A DNA stretch of 64,000 nt from NCBI GenBank assembly GCA_039822105.1, contig JBCBMW010000007.1:106526-170525 (forward strand), in the 5' to 3' direction. Under the pieces are notes generated by a model. It made no database searches, was not told where the DNA came from, and was given only the letters and a program-made list of their open reading frames with translations. Every line of letters begins with the position of its first letter. The first letter of the stretch is position 1. This DNA is from Parvularcula sp039822105 (lineage in GTDB: Bacteria; Pseudomonadota; Alphaproteobacteria; Caulobacterales; Parvularculaceae). This document shows, in pieces, positions 56,336 through 64,000 of the stretch. A program made the position numbers and the translations under genes.

Positions 56336-57772
56336 ATGATGGCATCAACACAGAATGATATAGGAACTGAGGCCTTGGACCAACAAACCGAAACATCTTC
56401 ATCACTGGGCGCTGCAATCGATGTGGCTCGCTTTATCGATGGTGCGGCGATCTCACCGTTGCAATGGCGCGTGGTGGCGTTGTGTTTCTTGGTCGCGTTT
56501 GTTGATGGTTACGACCTTTATTCGATGGCCCTGGCGGCCCCAATTGTGGCCAGCGCGTTCGGGTTTTCGCCGAACGCCGTTGGCGCGATCCTTTCCTCGT
56601 CGTTGGTTGGGCTGATGGTCGGCGCGTTCGTTGGCGGACCAGTAGCGGACCGGTACGGACGAAAGCCTGTGATCGTCGCCTCATGCGTGATCATGGGAGT
56701 GATGACGCTGGCGACAGTGACTGCGCGCGATGAGGGGTCGTTCTTGGCTTACAGGTTTTTGACTGGTCTCGGGCTCGGCGCGGCGATGCCGACGATCAAC
56801 GCACTAACGTCAGAGTACGCGCCATTTCATAGGCGTGCACTGTTGATGACCATGATGTTTATTGGCGTGCCGCTCGGAAATGTCGTCGGCAGCTTGTTCG
56901 CCGGATACGCATCATCGGCGCTGGGTTGGCAGGCAATCTTTTTGGTTGGCGGCGTGATCCCCCTGCTGTTGAGCGTCCTGTTGCTTGTCTTTCTGCCTGA
57001 GTCGCTCCAGTATCTGGTGCGAACGGATGAAGGGCGAGAGAGAGCAGCGGTGATTGCCAGGCAGGTGGTGCCGAGCTTCCAAGGGACACTGCGGGAGCAG
57101 CCCCAGCTGTCCCGCGGTGCTGTCGGCAGTGCGGAGAGCCTCTTCTCGGACAACCGAGCGATGGGGACCATCCTCATTTGGGGAGTCTTTTTCCTTAGTC
57201 TGTTCACAACATTTTCGTTGGCGAGCTGGCTTCCGTCCGTCCTCCGATTGGCTGGATTTCCGCTGGACAAGGCCCTCTACATGTCATCGGGTGCTGGCAT
57301 TGGGGTGATGGTCGGTGCATTGATGATCGCCTACCTTATTGATCGGTTTGGATATATTCCATCGCTGGTCGGCGCGGCTCTGCTTAGTGCTCTTGCCCTG
57401 GTCGGGCTTGGCTTTTCGACGTCGTCGCTTCTCTTGACCGTCTTCGCCATTCTGCTGGCGGGTGCGTCAGTTGGTGGGTTGCAGATTGGCCTGAACGCAT
57501 TGGCCGCGCATTACTATCCGAGCGCGTCACGTTCCACGGGTCTCGGGTGGGCCCTGGCAGTAGGGCGGGTCGGCGCGATCATCGGCCCGATATTGATGGG
57601 TATATTGATTACAAACAACTGGTCAGTTGAGGCGACGTTTGCGCTAGTCGGTGCGCCGGGCCTTCTGACTGTGCTCATTCTGCTGAAGTTGAGATCGCGC
57701 GTTGACGGTCCTTCGGGGCTCAAGTCGGGCGATCAGCAAATCGATGATACTTTGGTGGCGCGAGAACTATGA
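56336..57772 (+). CDS. MFS transporter (aromatic/organic acid symporter type)
   Basis: The 478-residue 12-helix carrier resembles AAHS-family symporters: VAFVDGYDLYSMALAAPIV (DGYD in helix 1), GPVADRYGRKPVIVAS, FLTGLGLGAAMPTINALTSEY and SRSTGLGWALAVGRVGAIIGP. It is related in pattern to the carrier at 32405 but sits in an amino-acid-type cluster, so its substrate may be an acyl or keto acid. The start could be ATG 56336 or 56339. It overlaps the following glyoxalase-like gene by 4 bp. Confidence 0.9.
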   Translation: MMASTQNDIGTEALDQQTETSSSLGAAIDVARFIDGAAISPLQWRVVALCFLVAFVDGYDLYSMALAAPIVASAFGFSPNAVGAILSSSLVGLMVGAFVGGPVADRYGRKPVIVASCVIMGVMTLATVTARDEGSFLAYRFLTGLGLGAAMPTINALTSEYAPFHRRALLMTMMFIGVPLGNVVGSLFAGYASSALGWQAIFLVGGVIPLLLSVLLLVFLPESLQYLVRTDEGRERAAVIARQVVPSFQGTLREQPQLSRGAVGSAESLFSDNRAMGTILIWGVFFLSLFTTFSLASWLPSVLRLAGFPLDKALYMSSGAGIGVMVGALMIAYLIDRFGYIPSLVGAALLSALALVGLGFSTSSLLLTVFAILLAGASVGGLQIGLNALAAHYYPSASRSTGLGWALAVGRVGAIIGPILMGILITNNWSVEATFALVGAPGLLTVLILLKLRSRVDGPSGLKSGDQQIDDTLVAREL

Positions 57773-58650
57773 CCCACTCTGATTTGATTGATCTTGATCA
57801 CCTGATGATTGGTGTCGAAAGCCACGAGGCGGCGATTGCGGCGTTTACGAAGCTTGGTTTTCTTCATCGCAGTGTTCGGCATCTTCCGCCGATGGGCGGT
57901 GGTGTGGCCGGGGGTGTGGGTGGCAGCGCTGTCGTTATGTTGCGTCCACTGACGGATGGCGCAGCGAACTTTCTTGAGCTCGCTTATCTCGACGAGCCTT
58001 ATGCGCAACCCTTCATGTTACCCATCTTGAAGGATGTGGTTGGCGCGACAATGCTGGTGCACGGCACCCGCGACGCAGCGGCTCTTCACGGTCGTTGGAA
58101 AGCGGCCGGTCTCGATCTCTTGCCGCTGGTCGAGTTGTCGATTGGTGTTGCGCAAGGCGGGGAAGACGCTGGGCAAGATCTCAAGATCATCATTCCAACT
58201 GGCGATCAGCCGGTTTGGTGCAACGCTTGTCAGTACTCGACCGTCAGCGAGTTCATGATCGAGAGCTTGATGGACCATCCCAATGGAGCCGTATCGTGGA
58301 CGGGCGTTGTGATTGTTGCGGATGATTCGGTATGGGATCAGACGTCTGATCATCTCCAGGTGGTGTACGGCGCGGATCCTGCAAACATAGATGGCGGCAT
58401 CCGCTTCCAGCCGAGCGGTTTGACGATCGATATGATGTCTCTGGCGATGCTTGAAGATCAATTTGGTATCAAACCGAGCGTGGACGAAGCGCGTCCTCGT
58501 ATCGCGCTGGTGCGCGTCTCGGTGTCTGATTTGAACCAGACGCAGGCCGTCCTGGATGCAAATGGTGCCCAGTACACAACGGTTCCGTCGGGGCTTGTTG
58601 CTGAGGCAAGCGGTCTGTTCATTGCCTTTGAGCCAATGACATCCGCATAG
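57769..58650 (+). CDS. Glyoxalase-like (VOC superfamily) protein
   Basis: The 293-residue protein opens with LIDLDHLMIGVESHEAAIAAFTKLGF, the glyoxalase-like domain start (first metal His in LDHL), and has a duplicated betaalphabetabetabeta pattern, with VVMLRPLTDGAANFLELAYLD as the metal-Glu strand and a second half from WTGVVIVADD on. VOC proteins include isomerases, epimerases, dioxygenases and lactoylglutathione lyases. It is translationally coupled to the MFS gene, so it probably acts on the imported compound. The reaction cannot be deduced. Confidence 0.75.
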   Translation: MTHSDLIDLDHLMIGVESHEAAIAAFTKLGFLHRSVRHLPPMGGGVAGGVGGSAVVMLRPLTDGAANFLELAYLDEPYAQPFMLPILKDVVGATMLVHGTRDAAALHGRWKAAGLDLLPLVELSIGVAQGGEDAGQDLKIIIPTGDQPVWCNACQYSTVSEFMIESLMDHPNGAVSWTGVVIVADDSVWDQTSDHLQVVYGADPANIDGGIRFQPSGLTIDMMSLAMLEDQFGIKPSVDEARPRIALVRVSVSDLNQTQAVLDANGAQYTTVPSGLVAEASGLFIAFEPMTSA

Positions 58651-58716
58651 AGCGTTCTTTGTGGTGCTTGCGCGCGCGAGCGATCAAGGGCGGGTGTCTT
58701 TGATCGCATTGGTTGT

Positions 58717-58730
58717 GTTTATCGTTACAT
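58717..58730. promoter_or_regulatory. Motif B, copy 5 (weaker)
   Basis: The sequence gtttatcgttacat matches 11 of 14 positions of GTTTAACGTTAAAC. With copy 6 (58805) it flanks an AT-rich stretch upstream of the TonB receptor; the centres are 88 bp apart, a spacing compatible with Lrp-type wrapping. Confidence 0.4.
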
Positions 58731-58804
58731 AACCATGTCACCGAACGGACACACTGATTTCAAAATTCCAGCCATTCAGCGAATTCAGTTCGATTTAGGG
58801 CTAG

Positions 58805-58818
58805 GTTTAACGATAAAT
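58805..58818. promoter_or_regulatory. Motif B, copy 6
   Basis: The sequence gtttaacgataaat matches 12 of 14 positions of GTTTAACGTTAAAC and lies 70 bp upstream of the TonB-receptor start at 58889, inside the 238-bp gap after the glyoxalase-like gene. Confidence 0.55.
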
Positions 58819-58888
58819 CTCTCATAGGGTTTTGATGATAACAGATTGTTGCTTCGGCGGGCTGTTGCGGTTGAGAGGGAGGAATGAG

Positions 58889-61156
58889 ATGCCAGTGAGA
58901 CAAGTATTCAGTACGGTGAGTGTGGTGGCGATGGCGGCGGCGTTGGCGACCAATGCTGCGCATGCTCAAGTCGACGAAATCGTCGTCACCGCCCAAAAAC
59001 GGGAGCAGTCGCTCCAAGACGTGCCGGTGAGTGTGACGGTCTTCGACGCAGAGGCGCTTGCTGACTATCAGATTGAGGGCATTCAGGACTACTTCGCGTT
59101 CACACCAAACGTGGGTATCGTCCAAACGAACCCCACATCGACGGATATCTCTATACGTGGCGTCTCGAACATCGGCGGGGCGGCCAACTCACTTGGCGTC
59201 TATGTTGATGAGTTCAACATCAACCCCGCAGCCAGCGTGACGTTCCAGTCCCAGTCAGGATTGCGAACGTTTGACCAGAACCTGTTCGACTTGGAGCGTC
59301 TTGAGGTGCTTCGCGGCCCACAGGGCACGTATTTCGGTCGTAACGTCATTGGCGGCGCGATCAACGTCACCACACAAAAGCCGGATGACGAACTCGCGTT
59401 CACCGCGGAAGCAGAATACGGACGGTTTGACTCCTATCTTCTGCGGGCCATTGCCAACACACCGATTGTCGAAGGCAAGGCAGCCGCCCGCTTTTCGGCT
59501 GTTTACCGAGAGAGCGATGGCTTCATTGAGGACCTGGGGCCAGCTAATAACTCCGACGCCTATGAGCAGGCCGGCGTTCGCGGAGCATTCCGGTTTACGC
59601 CGACTGAGCAACTGACCGTCGACGCCAGCGTTTCCTACTCTGATTATCAGCAGGGTATCGAAGCAGGCGTACCGACAGGTATCTTCTTTGGCGATATTGC
59701 TCTTCTTGGCACATTCGGTGGGCCAGTTGATCCGGGTGCGGGGTTCTACCCGGACAACCAAGAGTTCATTTCCACCGACCGTCCGTTTGAGATCAACAAC
59801 GAGACCCTCATCGCTACTGTACGAGCAGAGTACGATTTGGGTGCGTTCTCTGTCGTGTCCGTTAGCGGGTACATCGACAACGACTATGACTCCGGCGGTG
59901 ACACGGACGGTACGTCCAATGACTGGTACTTCTCTGATGACAACGACCAGTTTGAATCGTGGAGTACGGAGCTAAGGGTTCAATCGAACGAAGGTTCAGC
60001 CTTTGACTGGGTCTTCGGTGTTCTCTATGCCGAGGATGACACGGACGGCTTTACCAGCGTCAACCTCACGCAAGAGTTCGTCAACAACAACTCCGTCATA
60101 CCGTTCCTGATCGGTGGCCCACTTCAGGGGCCGACACTCGCTGTCACCAACCAAACGGTTGCCGCCGAACGCGAGAGCTTTGGCGTTTTTGGTGACGTCA
60201 CGGGCTACTTCTTTGACGACCGACTCCAGGCGTCGATTGGTGGTCGTTTCAGCTATGATGAGGTTTTCACATCACTCGATGCCCAAGACATTTCCACGGG
60301 CTTTGCGCCAGTGTCTTCGTCGGGAGACGCCTCGTTCAGTGATTTCTCGCCGCGTTTCGCTGCGGTCTACGAGGTATCGGATCGAGTCAATCTTTATACC
60401 AACATCTCACGAGGCTATAAGCCCGGTAACTTCAACCTGAACACAGAGGCAATCCTCAATGCTGGTTTGCCTGTGTCGGATACGGTCGAGGACGAAAGCG
60501 CTTGGAACTACGAGGTTGGTCTCAAGGGTGTGTTCTTCAACGGCGCGCTGCTCGCGAACCTCTCCGCGTTCCGCCTCGACTGGAGCGATCTTCAGGTTTC
60601 ACAAGAGTTCACCGAGGGTTTGAACATTATTCAGTTCACCTCGAATGCTGCATCTGCGACATCCCAAGGGGTCGAGATCGATCTTGTGGCGCGTCCACTT
60701 GATGGATTGGAAATCAACGCCAATGCGGGTTATCTCGATGCGACCTTCGATGACTTCCCCAATGCTGTGAGTAACCAAGGCAGCGGTGAATTCGACGCGT
60801 CCGGCCAAACGCTGCCCCTCGCGCCGGAATGGTCCGCTAGCGGTGCGGTGACCTACACCAAGCCAATCCGAACCAATCTTGAAGGTTTCGTCCGGGGCGA
60901 GATTTCTTATCGCGGTGAGCAGTTCGCCACCGCGGAGAACCTATCGACGGTGACCGAAAGCCTCCCAAGCTTCGTTGCGGTCAACTTCCGTGGTGGTCTT
61001 GAGACGGAGCATTGGCGCGTTGTTGGCTTTGTCGAAAATGCGTTCGAGGAAGAGTATTATATCGGTACGGCGGGAGCGAACGAGAACGCTGCAAGCGGTG
61101 TACACGTCATTCCTGCGCCGCGCCGGTTTGGTGTCAGAGTCACGTATAAGTACTGA
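58889..61156 (+). CDS. TonB-dependent outer-membrane receptor
   Basis: ATG 58889 follows a strong GGGAGG site and gives a 755-residue precursor with signal MPVRQVFSTVSVVAMAAALA (cleaved after AHA/AQ); the open frame to 58832 is leader sequence. The TonB box region is VDEIVVTAQKREQSLQDVPV, the plug has DISIRGVSNIGGAANS and LERLEVLRGPQGTYFGRNVIGG, and the barrel ends GVRVTYKY. Two motif B copies upstream and a downstream APC permease suggest that it imports the outer-membrane-impermeable substrate of region E rather than a siderophore. Confidence 0.93.
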   Translation: MPVRQVFSTVSVVAMAAALATNAAHAQVDEIVVTAQKREQSLQDVPVSVTVFDAEALADYQIEGIQDYFAFTPNVGIVQTNPTSTDISIRGVSNIGGAANSLGVYVDEFNINPAASVTFQSQSGLRTFDQNLFDLERLEVLRGPQGTYFGRNVIGGAINVTTQKPDDELAFTAEAEYGRFDSYLLRAIANTPIVEGKAAARFSAVYRESDGFIEDLGPANNSDAYEQAGVRGAFRFTPTEQLTVDASVSYSDYQQGIEAGVPTGIFFGDIALLGTFGGPVDPGAGFYPDNQEFISTDRPFEINNETLIATVRAEYDLGAFSVVSVSGYIDNDYDSGGDTDGTSNDWYFSDDNDQFESWSTELRVQSNEGSAFDWVFGVLYAEDDTDGFTSVNLTQEFVNNNSVIPFLIGGPLQGPTLAVTNQTVAAERESFGVFGDVTGYFFDDRLQASIGGRFSYDEVFTSLDAQDISTGFAPVSSSGDASFSDFSPRFAAVYEVSDRVNLYTNISRGYKPGNFNLNTEAILNAGLPVSDTVEDESAWNYEVGLKGVFFNGALLANLSAFRLDWSDLQVSQEFTEGLNIIQFTSNAASATSQGVEIDLVARPLDGLEINANAGYLDATFDDFPNAVSNQGSGEFDASGQTLPLAPEWSASGAVTYTKPIRTNLEGFVRGEISYRGEQFATAENLSTVTESLPSFVAVNFRGGLETEHWRVVGFVENAFEEEYYIGTAGANENAASGVHVIPAPRRFGVRVTYKY

Positions 61157-61291
61157 TTTGAAGGTCTTCGAGAGTCTAAAGTCAGTGGCGGGAGGATGCC
61201 GATGATGTGGTGTCGTCTCGCCACTCATAACGCAACAAGGTGTGGTGGCAGCCGTGTCGTCACCATTCGTTGTACAGGATGACGCCGAGCT

Positions 61292-62701
61292 GTGACTGAG
61301 CAAAAGCGAGTGCTAAGCGCCCGTGACCTGACTCTCTTTACGGTGTCGGGGATCATCGTGCTTGACCAACTGGCATCGAGTGCGGCCATCGGAGCCAGTG
61401 CGTTGGGATGGTGGGTGGTCACGCTGGTGTTCTTTGCTGCTCCGTATGCAGCAATAACAGCTGAGCTTGGCTCGGCCTGGCCGTCGCAGGGTGGGTTCTA
61501 TAATTGGATTGCGATGGCCTTTGGCCGCCGTTGGGCGGCGCGGGCGACCTGGTACTACTGGGTTCAGCTCGCCATCTGGGTTCCGTCGGTCGCGATCTTG
61601 GGCGCCAGTATGATGTCCCAGTTGTTTTGGCCCGAACTCGCGATGGATCGAAAGATCGCGTTTGCGATGGCATTCATTGTGTCCATCGGCGTTGCCAGCA
61701 GTCTTCGAACAGAAGTTGGCAAATGGATCCCCAATATGGGCGCCCTTGTGAAAGTCGTCATTCTCCTGATTATTGGTCTTTCAGGGACCCGCTTGGTGCT
61801 CACGGGAGAAGCAACGACGGACTTTTCGCTCCCCAGCATGATGCCGTCCTACGACAGCGCTGTGAATTTCCTACCCGTCATCGTGTTCAACTTAATGGGA
61901 TTTGAGTTGATGGCGTCGGCGGGCGGTGAGATCAGGAAGCCAAGCCGCACGATACCTACGGCGATTTTGTTCTCAGTGATCATCATTGGTGCGCTCTACA
62001 TCTTTGCAACGTTTGGCGTCCTCGCTGCGCTACCGGCTGAGGACATTGTGCTGGACACGGGCGTCATTGAGGCGCTCAAGATCATGTTTACTGCCGCACC
62101 CGGTGGTTCGTTGATTGTGACGGCCCTGGGGGTGGCAATCGTTCTGACACTGATCACCAACATGGTGACTTGGACCATTGGCGCAAACAGATCAGCTCAG
62201 GCTGCCGCGGACCAAGGTGTGCTGCCCCATATCTTTTCCTACCGTCTACCGAACAGCTCGGTACCGGTCGCCGCCAACGCTATGCTGGTCCTGTTGTCGT
62301 GTTCTGTGATTTGGATTTATGCGATCATGACGGTGTCCGTTGAGGACTTGTTTTGGACCTTGTTGGCGTTCTCATCGATCCTCTTCTTCATTCCTTACAT
62401 TATGATTTTTGTGGCTTTTCTGCGCCTCAGATACACGGCGCCAGAGCGCGCGCGGCCCTATCGTGTCCCCGGCGGGAAGGTGGGTGCACTGATCGCAACA
62501 GCGCTTTCGCTGTTCTTCGTGGCCCAAGCCATGCTGCTGTTCGTCTACGTCCCTGGAAGCGCCGTTGACTGGGAGTACACGCTTTCCATCCTCGGCGGCG
62601 TAGCAGTCGCGGTGTGGGTTGGAGAGTGTTTGCTGGGCCGGCCAGACACCGGCGAGACCTATCAAGATGAACGGCCCGGTCTTGGCTTAACATCAGTATA
62701 G
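61292..62701 (+). CDS. APC superfamily amino acid permease (GadC/glutamate-GABA antiporter-like)
   Basis: A GTG start gives 469 residues with 12 predicted helices. Landmarks are LFTVSGIIVLDQLASSAAIGAS in helix 1, FAAPYAAITAELGSAWPSQGGFYNWI in helices 2-3, FNLMGFELMASAGGEIRKPSRTIP in helix 6 and TWTIGANRSAQAAADQGVLP in helix 8. This is the amino acid:polyamine permease pattern closest to GadC-like transporters. It likely moves an amino acid or gamma-amino acid product of region E across the inner membrane. It starts 135 bp after the receptor and is followed 34 bp later by the aldehyde dehydrogenase. Confidence 0.88.
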   Translation: MTEQKRVLSARDLTLFTVSGIIVLDQLASSAAIGASALGWWVVTLVFFAAPYAAITAELGSAWPSQGGFYNWIAMAFGRRWAARATWYYWVQLAIWVPSVAILGASMMSQLFWPELAMDRKIAFAMAFIVSIGVASSLRTEVGKWIPNMGALVKVVILLIIGLSGTRLVLTGEATTDFSLPSMMPSYDSAVNFLPVIVFNLMGFELMASAGGEIRKPSRTIPTAILFSVIIIGALYIFATFGVLAALPAEDIVLDTGVIEALKIMFTAAPGGSLIVTALGVAIVLTLITNMVTWTIGANRSAQAAADQGVLPHIFSYRLPNSSVPVAANAMLVLLSCSVIWIYAIMTVSVEDLFWTLLAFSSILFFIPYIMIFVAFLRLRYTAPERARPYRVPGGKVGALIATALSLFFVAQAMLLFVYVPGSAVDWEYTLSILGGVAVAVWVGECLLGRPDTGETYQDERPGLGLTSV

Positions 62702-62735
62702 TGATGATAAAAAGAGATATTGCGAGATTGATCTG

Positions 62736-64000
62736 ATGAAGGAAGAGCTTCTCATTCTGTCGCCCGTTGATGGTCGAGTTTACGCCCGGTTGCACTATGC
62801 CAATGGTGGGGAGATCGCGCAGGCGGTGTCCGAGGCTCAGTCAGCTTTTCAAGAGTGGAGGCGCACGCCGCTTGATGAGCGCATTGCACGAGTCACGGCG
62901 TTTGTCAGTGAGCTGCAAAAAGATCGTACGCAGCTCGCCGAGCATGTGACTTGGCAGATGGGACGGCCGCTGCAGGACGCCGACGAAGCCGGATATCTTC
63001 TGGAGGCGGTCGACTACTATGCGGCGCTGGCGCGGGACGTTCTTGTTGATCAGCCCACAAGCGCGTCACCGGGAATCGATCGCTTCACCCGCCGCGCGCC
63101 ACTTGGTGTTCACTTGGCGATCTGCGCTTGGAACTATCCGGTGGCCATGGTCGCTGCGATTGTCCTGCCAGCCTTGATCGCTGGCAACACCGTCCTGTTC
63201 AAACACGCGCCGCAAACAGCTCTTGTGTCCGAGGCCCTCAACGTGGCGGCAGAGAGAAGCGGTCTTGGGACCGGCGTCTTTCGTGCAATTCACATGACCC
63301 ATCGTGATACGGAGCAGTTGATCGGCTCGGGCGACATCCAGTCTCTCCACTTTATTGGATCGGAGCGCGGCGGACGAGCTGTGAACGCGGCCAGTCGGGG
63401 CGCTTTTGTCGATGTGGCCCTTGAGCTGGGCGGCAAGGACGCGACCTATGTCCGGGCGGATGCTGATATCGATTTCGCCGCGAGAGAGATTGCGACTGGT
63501 TGTTTCGACAACAGCGGCCAGTCGTGTTGCTCCGTCGAGCGAATATACGTTCACGACGATGTCTATGATCGATTTGTAGAGGCGCTCGCGCGAGCCGCTG
63601 ACGGCTGGACGCTCGGGCATCCTGTGGACGACACCCCGTCAATTGGCCCAGTGGCGAACATACAGGCAGCGGAGCGTATTCGGCTTCATTTGCGAGATGC
63701 GGAAGCAAAGGGCGCGCGGGGGATCCTCCCTCGATCTCAAGCATTTCCCGGCGAAGACAAGGGCTGTTATATCAGCCCACAGATAGTGCTGGAGGTTAGT
63801 CAAGACAGCTTGCTAATGCAGGAGGAAACGTTCGGCCCGGTGGCTCCGGTGATGCGCGTGTCCTCTGACGATGAAGCGCTGAAACTGATGGACGATACGA
63901 CGTTTGGCCTTACTGCTGGGGTCTGGACCAATGATACCGCGGTTGTTGAGCGGTTTGGGAAACATCTGGATGTTGGTCTGTTCTACCAAAACCGGTGCGA
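62736..64000 (+). CDS. Aldehyde dehydrogenase family protein, 3'-truncated by the window edge
   Basis: The frame opens at ATG 62736 (MKEELLILSPVDGRVYARL) and runs to the window end without a stop, about 421 residues of a usual ~460-490. NAD(P)-binding and catalytic elements are APLGVHLAICAWNYPVAM, ALELGGKD with general base Glu230, and FDNSGQSCCSVERIYV with nucleophile Cys264 (an adjacent Cys265 is present). MQEETFGPVAPVM follows. It is related to succinate-semialdehyde/aminobutyraldehyde-type dehydrogenases. It could oxidise the semialdehyde made by the astC-like aminotransferase, but it lies outside that operon, so this is inference. Confidence 0.9.
   Translation, partial: MKEELLILSPVDGRVYARLHYANGGEIAQAVSEAQSAFQEWRRTPLDERIARVTAFVSELQKDRTQLAEHVTWQMGRPLQDADEAGYLLEAVDYYAALARDVLVDQPTSASPGIDRFTRRAPLGVHLAICAWNYPVAMVAAIVLPALIAGNTVLFKHAPQTALVSEALNVAAERSGLGTGVFRAIHMTHRDTEQLIGSGDIQSLHFIGSERGGRAVNAASRGAFVDVALELGGKDATYVRADADIDFAAREIATGCFDNSGQSCCSVERIYVHDDVYDRFVEALARAADGWTLGHPVDDTPSIGPVANIQAAERIRLHLRDAEAKGARGILPRSQAFPGEDKGCYISPQIVLEVSQDSLLMQEETFGPVAPVMRVSSDDEALKLMDDTTFGLTAGVWTNDTAVVERFGKHLDVGLFYQNRC

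Noticed and set aside
61190..61235. Inverted repeat gtggcg...cgccac after the second region E receptor
   Set aside because: The stem is only 6 bp with a loop near 28 bases and no T-run, too weak for a terminator call.
1..64000. CRISPR arrays, tRNA/rRNA genes, insertion sequences, riboswitches
   Set aside because: No repeated spacers, cloverleaf-like sequences, transposase genes or conserved leader folds were recognised by eye; a covariance-model scan would settle the RNA classes.

Overview
The window reads as a moderately GC-rich chromosome segment of a Gram-negative bacterium, most likely an alphaproteobacterium of the Hyphomonadales/Caulobacterales/Sphingomonadales type. The basis is three TonB-dependent receptors with IVVTA-type TonB boxes, a soxBDAG sarcosine oxidase operon, a DUF6356 small protein and gene-dense catabolic islands. 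No rRNA, tRNA, CRISPR array, insertion sequence or phage gene was seen. Both ends cut a gene (a 5'-truncated SDR and a 3'-truncated aldehyde dehydrogenase).

Region A (about 0.6-29 kb) looks like a peptide/amino-acid dismantling locus. It holds a secreted S9 peptidase, an M19 dipeptidase, heterotetrameric sarcosine oxidase (soxB-soxD-soxA-soxG), RidA, two membrane-anchored beta-lactamase-fold serine hydrolases, two M81 (MlrC-type) metallopeptidases, a D-serine/D-threonine-type PLP enzyme, an XRE-cupin regulator, a TonB receptor, a DgcN/DgcA pair for D-glutamate, an MFS transporter and a glycosidase-like protein. Five copies of one near-palindrome (consensus ATTTTCCGATNNGAAAAT) sit in front of its transcription units, so I infer a single regulon. 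The contents suit a peptide with D- and N-methyl amino acids and resemble the mlrB/mlrC/mlrD set of microcystin degraders, but the substrate is an inference.

Region B (29.1-37.0 kb) is a complete salicylate-to-central-metabolism island: a three-component salicylate 5-hydroxylase-like dioxygenase with its reductase, an aromatic-acid MFS carrier, maleylpyruvate isomerase, fumarylpyruvate hydrolase, gentisate 1,2-dioxygenase and a divergent IclR regulator.

Region C (37.0-40.1 kb) pairs an aspartate/aromatic aminotransferase with a YeiH-type sulfite-exporter-like protein, a DUF6356 protein and an Lrp/AsnC regulator. Region D (40.1-44.2 kb) is a PepSY / small membrane protein / TonB receptor set typical of metal-chelate uptake.

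Region E (44.2-64 kb) is a second regulon. A minus-strand operon (astC-like aminotransferase, astA-like succinyltransferase, glutaryl-CoA dehydrogenase, fused 2-oxoacid dehydrogenase E1, FabD-like acyltransferase) is divergent from an AsnC/Lrp regulator. It is followed by a C45 acyltransferase/hydrolase, a class II aldolase, a secreted serine hydrolase, a small CxC protein, an MFS carrier, a glyoxalase-like protein, a TonB receptor, an APC permease and an aldehyde dehydrogenase. Six copies of GTTTANCGNTAAAC mark intergenic regions from 44.1 to 58.8 kb. The enzyme mix suggests an undescribed succinylated-amino-acid route, perhaps lysine to glutaryl-CoA.
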